Shown here piece by piece: positions 35,188-64,000 of a stretch of 64,000 nt of DNA. The stretch comes from Malaya genurostris (lineage: Eukaryota > Arthropoda > Insecta > Diptera > Culicidae): contig NC_080572.1 of assembly GCF_030247185.1 (NCBI RefSeq), positions 122,884,928-122,948,927 on the forward strand. Direction: 5' to 3'. Under the pieces are notes generated by a model. That model searched no databases. It saw only the letters and a list, made by a program, of their open reading frames with translations, and had not been told where the DNA came from. A program made the translations under genes and the position numbers. How positions within the stretch are numbered: position 1 is the first letter of the stretch; every line of letters starts with the position of its first letter.

Positions 35188-36250
35188 AGGGTCTAACACT
35201 TTTGAAAAATCATTTATTATTTTCTCCTAATAAAACATTTCAAGAATCTTCTGTGAAATTTTCAAGCCTATCGGAGAAAAACTCGACAAGTTATGGGCCT
35301 TTATCTTTGCTTATCTTTTACTGCGAAGAGATAAGAGCTCGGCACACAGGTCCAAGATTTCTGCTTCGATCGACTTAAAAACTTGAAATGTTTCATTATA
35401 AAAGAATACAAAAGAAAAAATATGATTTTGTGAAAAGACCCTACGGGCCTTGAGTAAAAAATTGTTTCCATTGGTCATTTAGGGGTTAGCCAAATTTTGT
35501 GCTAGGGCACATAACCGTTTTTATTATTTTTACGTTTCGTCTCTGACTCATCAGTGCAGAGCAGTTCAAATTGAACTGCTTAGTGCTAAACTCGGCAGTT
35601 CAATTTGAACCGCTAAGCAGACGTAAAGTTTCTGCTACTTACAGAACACTTTTTGTTTTGCAACGAAGTGCAATGTCTTTTCTGACGTGCCGAACGAAAA
35701 CGTGTTTTCGACTATTTCTGGCCGATGCAGGTTTCCGTTGATTTTATAGACAAAAAAATTAAAACGCGTTTTTCTCGAAAGCAGGTTTCGAAAGTCCGTG
35801 TCCATCGTCATTCAAAACTACTGAACCAATTTTTTTCAAATTTTGCACACACTTACTACATATAAAAAACCAGACTCCAACGTTTTCCTATTCCTTGTTT
35901 GTTACTTTGGGGAGGTTTTACAGCTACAAAATGCCGATTTTTTTCGTGAAAAATCGTAGTTTTCATTTTGAACAACCACCAAAAATTAAAAAAAAATTAA
36001 AAAAAAATCAAACAGAAACGTTGGGGTCTAGAAAAACTCCTACTCTAACTATGCTGCGTTCGTTTGTTCATTTCTGATTAAAAATACCTGTTCACCGACT
36101 TATTTCTCAATATTTTTCCACCAAAAAATTACAAAATGTTGTTCGAATGATGCTTTTTATCATGCATTTTGAATTTATTTTGTTGCACGATAACTATGAA
36201 AAAAAACCTCAAAAATGATATTTCATATTTTTCATCATTTAGACCCTAGC
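35188..36250. mobile_element. MITE-like element with TAGGGTCTAA inverted ends
   Basis: The start TAGGGTCTAACACTTTTGAAAAAT and the reversed end (TAGGGTCTAAATGATGAAAAAT) form diverged inverted ends. A family B repeat is inserted at 35473-35732. A long G run lies just before it at 35165-35186. Confidence 0.5.
35473..35732. repeat. Dispersed repeat family B, complete copy with target duplication
   Basis: This unit matches 29373-29630. The flanks GTTTCCATTG (35464-35473) and GTTTCCGTTG (35731-35740) look like a 9-10 bp duplication with one mismatch. That makes it an independent insertion and helps define the element's ends. Confidence 0.7.
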
Positions 36251-36399
36251 CACCAAAATATATTTACATTGTTTTCTCATTGCTATCATGTGTGTTTTTG
36301 CAGAGTTTTTATAATGGAAATACTTGTTGATTGTAAGTAAGAGGGTAAAACAATTAAGATATCAAGTTGGTTACAAAAGCTATGAGTTTTCCATTTTTC

Positions 36400-36790
36400 C
36401 CAACAATTCACGAATAGCACTGCTCTTCTTTTGAAGTAATCCAGTCGTGAAGCCATTTTACCACATCTTCATAACTAGTTAAGTGCTGCTCAACAACGAC
36501 ATCAATGAAAATAAATGATAGTAGGAAGGAGCCAAGTCTGGAGAGTACGGTTAAAGTTCCCATCTGATAAGAAAGAATGTGTTTTCACCACTTTTCTGTG
36601 TGTGCACGTTGTATTGTTGAAAAATTACTTTTTCATGACTTTGGATTATCGAGCAATGCATGAGTCATTTTAATTTGCTGTCGGTAACGATTAGTATTTA
36701 CAGTTTCCTCTGGCTTGAGAAGCTCGTAGTAAAAGACACCTTTTTGATCCCACCAAATGAACAGCATCGTTTTTTCCCGAAGCGATTAAG
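36400..36790 (-). pseudogene. mariner transposase fragment
   Basis: On the minus strand 36790-36655 reads FIWWDQKGVFYYELLKPEET, the mariner block around the second catalytic Asp. Then 36510-36403 reads EDVVKWLHDWITSKEE, near the C-terminus. The stretch between, which should hold the HDNARPH motif, is lost or scrambled. It is dead. Confidence 0.8.
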
Positions 36791-37620
36791 TTTTGCAGTT
36801 AATGTCCCATCGACATCAACACGATGAGCCAGGGTCGACCCTTAATTTTCTGCGCATGGGATTCTTAAAACCCTATTTCGGAAAGTTCAAATCACTCAAT
36901 GCATATAACACAAACTTGCAGTTTACGAAACAACAATGGAACTTTAAACGCAACAGTTTTGACGGTGAACTAATCCAGTTTGCGCTTCTGAAAAAGTCCC
37001 GCATTATTAACTGGCACACCTAGTAAATGTATGAAAATGGCATAATTTCATCACAAGATGGATCAAAAGATGTCTTTATGGTAAGGTTCCAAGGGCTTTA
37101 AAATCCTGGTCTGTATTGAGTAAGCATAGCATGAAACGCACAAGACTGTACCTAACTTCTGAAAACATGCTGCTTACTTTGTCTCGATCCCCCTAAAAAT
37201 GTCTAAAAAAAAATCACTAGTTCTTGGAAGGAGGATATCTTGCTACAAAAAAAACATTTCACCAGCATGTTTCAGCGACGGCATTCAGGCAGTTACAGAG
37301 AGGAAATAATTGTCGTACTCATGACTCTATATACTGCAGTTGTATTTTATCTAAATCCGAATGTCCGACCGTCATGCAAGTGGCAACGCAAAAATAAGTC
37401 TAGACACACAACATTTTAATTCGAATCGAATCGCGAATCTTTTCTAACTTGATAAAAATATTTACTGTTTTCATTGAAATGATACCATTACGAGCAGAAA
37501 TGTATTAAAAATTTGAAGTGGATATTCTCTAAAATTAATTTAAATGCAAATAAAATATCATATTTTAATTGCAGAAATATAACTTCCGACTATATTTAGG
37601 TGATGTACTGAACAATCACA
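36791..37620. other. Unassigned spacer upstream of ARMC2
   Basis: AT-rich DNA with no supported gene. A CATCACAAGATGGATCAAAA near 37050 faintly recalls the end of repeat family A. Confidence 0.35.
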
Positions 37621-37842
37621 TTATCGGACTGGAATAATACAACAAAAAGTAATTTGTCTGAAGCATGATATGAACCCTTCCCCAAAACTTATGAGTTGGT
37701 TTTGTTGGTGGACAACAACTCCCGTAGCAACCAAACCAATGACGGCGCATGAATTAACAGTGGCATCAAACTGATGCGGCCTTATATCGAGTTTGGATGA
37801 AATGACCATTCTCGATACAGCTCTCGTCAGAATAGGAATCAA
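37621..37842 (-). other. Possible small exon, divergent from ARMC2
   Basis: A 73-codon minus-strand ORF reads MIPILTRAVSRMVISSKLDI..., with a composition less biased than the AT-rich surroundings. Its start lies only 84 bp from the ARMC2 start codon, as in a divergent gene pair. I do not recognise it and see no firm splice partner. It may be chance. Confidence 0.2.
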
Positions 37843-37925
37843 TTCGACTGAAAGTATTCAAATTATTTTTCTGCTTTGAAGTTTTTCTCAAGGTTAAATG
37901 AATCAATTAATAGGACAAGTTTGCT

Positions 37926-57918
<19,993 letters not shown>

Positions 57919-59270
57919 AAGGACTTGAGAAAAAAAATTTTCTAACGATGAAATGTTTTTTTTAACTTCCCTATAGAAATTCTAGAGATGTAATACAAAT
58001 CTTGTGTAATTATCTTGTTATCTTTTTTTTCTGATCCAATAACCGATGATCACATTCTTGATGCTCTCTTAAATTTTGATCTTGCATATTATTGCTTTCG
58101 TTTCTTTATTTTGGAAGAAAGGAATCCTGATGAAATTGATCAGCTAAGCTTATCAAGCTCTGAACGGCTCTTGACAACAAACTTTTTTGTCCATCTTTAA
58201 TGTTAGTTACATTCGCATTCGTGATTCACTGATGCGCGAGAATATCCGCTTTTTCGGTGGGTAGTATTTTATTTTTTCTCATGATATCCCAAATAAGGTG
58301 GTGATGAGCTGCGTTCCTTATCGTCAATTTTATATAGTCATTCGTCCGCAACGCTATCATTGAAAATGTTTCGGTTAGATAATGTGTGTACTTTATCTTA
58401 CTCAATTTATTTTCATAACTCAAACTATAGTTTCAATTTAGTTGCGACACTCGAATGATATATGAGCAATTCCAGAAATGATTAGCATGCCATCAGGCTT
58501 CACATTCTCCGATTCGGATGAAACTTTTCACACATTTTTAATATCACAAAACATTTGTTGTGCATAGTTGAAAAGATCAATTCGATGCAATACTGATTTT
58601 TAAAAAGGGCTTATTTATTTTTGCATACACTTCCTACAAATCGTGGTAGCTAGGATACTGTAAGTTGTGAATCGTGTCGAAGAAATTGATTGAACTTTAA
58701 AAACAATAAAAACCTGACAAAAATAATCTCCTAAAAACTTTTTCAAGAATTAGAAAATCAACAAAAAAACTAAAACTAAAAAAATATGCCTTCTAATATT
58801 GTTTTTAAAAATTTTATTTTAAACTTGAACTTATAGTCCACATTTGATGCAAATTTGATTACTGTGCATTGAAAAATAAAGAAGTCACAGCTAAAACAAT
58901 TGACAAATATTTGCAAAACTTCAAGTTTTTGATGAAAAATGGTTATTTTAACACTGGAATATAATTCTACAAATGAAAAAAAAAATAAATTTGCCCATAA
59001 CGACCTCTCTCCTAGAACTAGTCGTTCTCGAGATATCTAGGCATGATAGTAAAAAAAAACTCGGATTTTTGTTGAATTGAGTCGTTTAGACAAGTCAAAC
59101 GTGATTATAAATATATGAAAACAGTTATTCGTAACGGAATATATAATTTTATTTACCATATTGTTTGTCATTAAAAAGATTGGTATGTAGGATTGTAGAA
59201 CCTAGCCATGGAATTGTCCTATAAGCAAATATCCGTAGATTGGCACAAAGTGCATCGTCTGCAGAAAACA
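57919..59270. other. Spacer downstream of ARMC2
   Basis: It holds the ARMC2 3' UTR and then AT-rich DNA. No gene, RNA or repeat was recognised. Confidence 0.45.
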
Positions 59271-59285
59271 GTTCTGTGCCGATAG

Positions 59286-61553
59286 AGCTCTCACTTGCGC
59301 TCCTGTCGTGTAACAATAAAGCCCCGGGGCTAGACAGAATTAAATTCAACTTGTTGAAAAATCTGCCTGACACCGCCAAAAGACGCTTGCTGAATTTATT
59401 CAACGAGTTTCTAGAGGGTAATATTGTCCCACACGACTGGAGACAAGTGAGAGTGGTCGCCATTCAAAAACCAGGGAAACCAGCCTCCGATCACAATTCG
59501 TATAGGCCGATTGCTATGCTTTCCTGTATCCGGAAGTTGTTCGAAAAAATGATTCTCTTTCGTCTAGATAATTGGGCCGAGACTAATGGTTTGCTTTCAG
59601 ATACACAATTTGGCTTCCGCAAGGGCAAAGGAACGAACGATTGTCTTGCGTTGCTCTCAACAGAAATTTAAATGGCATTTGCTCGTAAAGAACAAATGGC
59701 ATCAGTTTTCCTAGATATCAAGGAAACTTTCGACTCAGTTTCTATAAATATCCTGTCTGAGAAGTTGCATCAGCATGGTCTTTCGCCAGTTTTGAATAAC
59801 TTTTTGTATAATATATTGTCCGAGAAACACATGTATTTCGCCCATGGTGATTTGTCGACAATACGATTCAGTTACATGGGTCTTCCTCAGGGCTCATGCT
59901 TAAGCCCCCTTTTATACAATTTTTACGTGAACAACATTGATGAATGTATCAACACACCTTGCACGCTAAGGCAACTTGCCGACGACAGCGTTGTGTCTAT
60001 TATAGGACCCAAAGCTGCCGATCTCCAAGGACCATTACAACATACCCTCGACAACTTGTCAACATGGGCTCTTCAAATGGGTATCGATTTCTCTACGGAG
60101 AAAACTGAGCTGGTTGTATTTTCAAGGAAGCGAGAACCAGCACAACTACAACTTCAATTAAGGGGTGAAACCATTGTCAACTTTCTTCGTACAATAACCG
60201 GAACTTGGTGGGGTGCCCACCCAGGAGATCTGATCAGGTTGTACCAAACAACGATATTGTCCGTTATGGAATATGGATGCTTCTGCTTCCGATCTGCCGC
60301 GAACACCCATTTCATTAAACTGGAAAGAATTCAGTATCGTTGTTTGCGTATTGCCCTAGGTTGCATGCAGTCGACTCATACGATGAGTCTCGAAGTTCTG
60401 GCGGGCGTCTTACCGTTGAAAAACCGATTCTGGGATCTCTCATATCGATTGCTAATCCGATGCGATATCTTGAATCCGATGGTGATTGAAAACTTCGAAA
60501 GGCTTGTCGAGCTTAATTCTCAAACCCGTTTTATGTCCTTGTATTTTGATTACATGGCTCAGAATATTAATCCTTCTTCGCTTGCTTCCAACCGTGCTCA
60601 TTTCTTGGATACTTCTGATTCTACTGTGTTTTTCTACACATCCATGAAAGAAGAGATTCGTGGAATTCCGGATCACATACGCCCTCAAGTGACCCCTAAT
60701 ATTTTTTACAATAAGTTTAGAGCAGTCGACTGTGAAAAGATGTTCTACACTGACGGATCAAATCTCAACGGGTCCACGGGCTGCGGTATCTTCAACAAAA
60801 ACATCACCGCTTCATACAAACTCAGTGATCCTGCTTCAGTTTACGTCGCAGAATTAGCTGCTATTCAGTATATCCTTGGGATCATTGAAACCTCGCCATT
60901 ACTTCATTGTCACGGACAGTTTAAGTTCAATAGAGGCTATCCGGGCAATGAAGCCAGAAAAGCATCCCCCATATTTCCTGGGGAAAATACGGGAACACTT
61001 GAGAGCTTTATCTCGACGGTCTTATCAAATTTCCTTAGTCTGGGTCCCTTCGCATTGCTCTATTCCGGGCAACGAAAAGGCAGACTCATTGAACAAGGCG
61101 GGCGTATTAGATGGTGAAATTTACGAAAGACCAATTTGCTTCAACGAATTTTTCAGTATATCTCGTCGAAGGACTCTCGAAAGTTGGCAAACATCATGGA
61201 GTAATAGGGAGCTGGGACGATGGTTACACACCATTATCCCGAAGGTATCGACGAAACCTTGGTTCAGAGGGATGAATGTGGGTCGAGATTTCATACGTGT
61301 CATGTCCCGGCTTATGTCTAATCACCACACTTTGAATGCACACCTCCGGCGTATAGGTCTCGTGGAGAGCGGTCTCTGCACTTGCGGTAAGGGTTATCAC
61401 GACATTGAACATATTATCTGGGCATGTACCGAGTATTGTGGCGGCAGATCGCAGCCTCTCTTCGGGCCCGAGGTATATCACCCGGGGTTCCAGTACGAGA
61501 CGTTTTGGCCCATCGAGACTTTCCGTATATGTCACTCTTGTACCAGTTCATAA
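59286..61553 (+). pseudogene. I-type ORF2 remnant (RT and RNase H)
   Basis: It reads ELSLALLSCNNKAPGLDRIK... through RT and RNase H. Breaks: a CAA-to-TAA stop at 59669-59671, a deletion of about 190 bp at 60177 that keeps the frame (GETI-VNFLRT), an eight-base loss near 60893 that shifts the frame inside the RNase H, and a rearranged C-terminus after 61440. RQLADDS is intact, with Leu before Ala-Asp-Asp as in the full-length copy. Confidence 0.9.
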
Positions 61554-62144
61554 AAAACATCAACTTACAAGTCTGATCTGTGTTCTGCTATCCTCCGATG
61601 ATATTTCAATTCAACTTCGATTCTAACATCCGCTCACAACTCCTCATCCAACATGTGTTCACCATCTTTTTCGGAACTAACAAGATCTTGTGCTGACACT
61701 AATTTTTTTTTGCTCCCCCTTCTTTCGTCTCTTCACTATCTCGACGTGAACTAATTAGATCTTTTCGCTGACCTAAGTAATTTCGCTTTCTAACCCCTTT
61801 TTTCAACAACATTTATTTCTCTCTATTTCACTCCTTCTTTTCCGCAAAATTCACCACCTCGGAGGGCCTAGTCGACGATCAACATGCGGGCCACCCGCCG
61901 GGTTCTTGTTGCCCGGGGGTGTTTCCCGCGGACCCACACGAAGAATGTAACCACCATCGATGCATACCATCGTCACCAGGCACCAACGTCACCAACCGAC
62001 CAGCCTCCACCGATGACTAGTTGGAAAATATGATCAAGAAAGTGAAGATACTAATTTACTCTAATTTTAAGTAGTATAAAAATGCCCTCGGCATCTTATA
62101 GCTTAACGCAGTGTGCCTTAATATATGTTATTGAATAAAAAAAA
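59286..62144 (+). mobile_element. 5'-truncated I-type retrotransposon copy
   Basis: The 2859-bp element starts inside the RT coding region and ends with the 3' UTR and A-rich tail. It is flanked by a 15-bp duplication GTTCTGTGCCGATAG (59271-59285 and 62145-62159). Truncation at the 5' end with an intact 3' end is the usual product of incomplete reverse transcription. It is close in sequence to 41283-47420. Confidence 0.93.
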
Positions 62145-62423
62145 GTTCTGTGCCGATAGTGGTTTCTGTAATTGGAACAAAAGAATAGTATTTATGTGTG
62201 ACTAAAATCTTTTTGGTATTCTGATAAACGATACTTCACTTGATCACAATCCGTTCGTATTCTTCTTCTGATACGTAAAAAATGACAGTCGTGAATTAAT
62301 CTCGACATCTCTACTCAGCACATTCATATAATTGTTTGGCAGTTATGATGGGATGTATATGTATTTTTGCTTTCACATCGAATCATTTCTCGATAAACAT
62401 TAGAAAAAGCCCCAAATGCAAAT

Positions 62424-62578
62424 GACAGTTTCTCTTGGTTTACTTACTCTTTCAATTATTACGGTAAATTCCAGTAATTTCCAGCAAATTCTACAGTTTA
62501 TATCGAAAGTTGATGGTTTTTGCTTTTGTCCTAATACTAGTAATACTCGGAAGAGAAAGTAAACAAAGAGAAACTCTC
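62424..62578. mobile_element. MITE-like inverted repeat related to 19587-19850
   Basis: Arms 62424-62453 and 62549-62578 (GACAGTTTCTCTTGGTTTAC and its reverse) share the core motif of the foldback element at 19.6 kb, but the outer ends are lost. Confidence 0.6.
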
Positions 62579-62896
62579 TTTTGACCTTTTCTCGTGTTTG
62601 TCTTCATTTACTATAAATTACCTCCGTTTGCATCACATGGTCCTTTACCATGAGATGTTGCAGAACAAAATCCAGTATCAATGTTATATATTAATTCAAA
62701 TTTTCAAAGACTGGCAGAATTTTTTTCTGTTCTGGTACTGTGAGGCAGCTCCATCTGATATAAATTCTGCTTGTTGGACTTGAAATTTGTCTTTTAAAAA
62801 TGACAGTAAGTTTGAAATAAATACTTAAACCGCAATTGTATCATGTTTAAGAACTTCTGATATCACAAATACACTTAAAGTTTAAATTTTCAACGG

Positions 62897-63097
62897 ATGA
62901 ATTGTTGCTTGATCATTACTCCAATAATGGTTTCGAACAGCATGTTGAAAAATTACAAACTATTACACGCATTGTTACCAACTGAACACAAATTACTCGT
63001 GCATGTAGCGGCTACTGTACAGTATGAAATTCTTCCAAATGGAATGTTCTCAGAAGAAGCAGCAGAAATGAGAAACAAATGCATTCGAAAAAATTAA
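62897..63097 (+). pseudogene. Fragment of a transposon-associated protein (uncertain family)
   Basis: A short ORF reads LLPTEHKLLVHVAATVQYEI, followed by LPNGMFSEEAAEMRNKCIRK. The pattern HK-L-H...LP-G-SEEA-E-RNK is one I recall from uncharacterised insect proteins tied to DNA transposons. This is memory, not a search. There is no clear splice partner upstream and the ORF ends in an A-rich stretch. Confidence 0.4.
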
Positions 63098-63109
63098 AAA
63101 AAAATAATA

Positions 63110-63751
63110 CAATAAAATTCAACAGTTAATTTAGGAGATCTGTTCTGGTGACTTCTATGTTAATAACATCCGATCCCATAATTTTTCTGAAAAACAAAGC
63201 AAACAAAAACACTGACATCATTACCTTTCCAAATAATACACGACATCTAAAACTGTAATGTGATATTCGTAAATATAAATATGTATTTTTCCAATACTTT
63301 CAAAACAATGATCACCACCAGATTTCCAATCAACCAACTTTTTTTTGCACTTGCGTAACCGGAAACTGGTTTTGCCGAAATAAGTTTGTTTGGCTATCAA
63401 CTTAAAACATCTGTAAGTTAAAACATTTTACTAAACAGTCCGGTTCCTTTTGCATGGTCACTTATAAGAAACACTTTTGAAATTGATTTTTTTGCGCTTA
63501 TAATGAAAATTAAATTTAGGAATTTTCTTTAGGTTCCTAAGCCCTTTGAAACTAAGTTTGGGAACATTAGTTGAACCATTTCCGAAAAAAGTCCGTGCAA
63601 AAAAGTGTGATAAACACGCATACAAACATTCTATTGGTATATGACGTTCATCCATCCTAAGTTTTAAAAATGATTCTAATTTAAATCATTCTAATATGAA
63701 AACGGTTAGAGATACAGATCTAATATCTTCGACAAGTGGATTAAGAAGGGT
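63110..63751. other. Unassigned spacer
   Basis: AT-rich DNA without a recognised gene, RNA or repeat. Confidence 0.4.
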
Positions 63752-64000
63752 TTTGCCTTTCTCATATAGAAAGGCTATGCAATCACTGTGAAAACCGACT
63801 TTTGAAAGGAGGCCCGGATGGCCGAGTGTCATATACCATTCGATTCAGTTCGTCGAGATCACAGCATGCGTGTGTGTACATATGTGACAATGGTACTTGT
63901 GGTCCCTGCTATGGACTGCTATTAAATTTTATCCCGATCCGACTTCTGGTTCTGGAATTACAGGGTGATATGCACCAAAAAACGGAAAAAATAGTCGCAC
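63752..64000 (+). repeat. Dispersed repeat family A, start of a copy (runs off the right edge)
   Basis: It begins TTTTGCCTTTCTCATATAGAAAGGCTATG, continues GGCCCGGATGGCCGAGTGTC and reaches the CCGACTTCTGGTTCTGG block before the window ends. Confidence 0.8.

Overview
This is eukaryotic nuclear DNA from an insect, most likely a culicine mosquito. Host genes have short GT-AG introns and a DNA2, ZAD zinc-finger and ARMC2 content. Most of the rest is transposable elements of kinds common in mosquitoes: P-like, BEL/Pao, I-type non-LTR, Tc1/mariner, mariner, MITEs and microsatellites. I do not assign a species. No CRISPR array or bacterial-type operon was seen.

Host genes. (1) 1-1317, minus strand: the first four exons of DNA2, the replication and repair nuclease-helicase; the rest lies left of the window. 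(2) 21067-23259, plus: a nine-exon ZAD/C2H2 zinc-finger gene of about 532 aa. (3) 37926-57918, plus: an eight-exon ARMC2 gene of about 945 aa (armadillo repeats; cilium/sperm-flagellum protein). Its intron 1 (10.9 kb) and intron 4 (5.8 kb) are filled with transposons. The exon joins of all three genes keep frame.

Region 1571-18775 is a three-part nest. A P-like (THAP transposase) element on the minus strand was hit by a BEL/Pao retrotransposon (4414-10603; full-length ORF, LTRs that read as identical, 5-bp duplication) and by a second P-like element of the same family in the opposite orientation (10784-16570; 7-bp duplication). The inner P element carries a further 800-bp insertion. The outer one has a 240-bp tandem duplication of its 3' end and an (AT)96 microsatellite grown from an (AT)5 site inside its transposase ORF. 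The two copies share the same reading-frame breaks, one of which is a perfect A_AAA_AAA slippery heptamer.

Region 18776-20531 holds a MITE and a 632-bp, loop-free palindrome flanked by TA. Region 24050-36790 is a graveyard of I-type non-LTR copies in both orientations, themselves interrupted by other repeats, followed by a mariner fragment. ARMC2 intron 1 contains a full-length I-type element in sense orientation (41283-47420) with two open overlapping ORFs and 12-bp duplications, and, 21 bp beyond the second duplication, a dead Tc1-like element (47454-48616). Intron 4 has MITEs, a tRNA-like sequence and dispersed repeats. Downstream of ARMC2 lies a 5'-truncated copy of the same I-type family (59286-62144) with a 15-bp duplication.

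Main limits: exon boundaries were read by eye, family names come from motif recognition, and identity figures were not computed.
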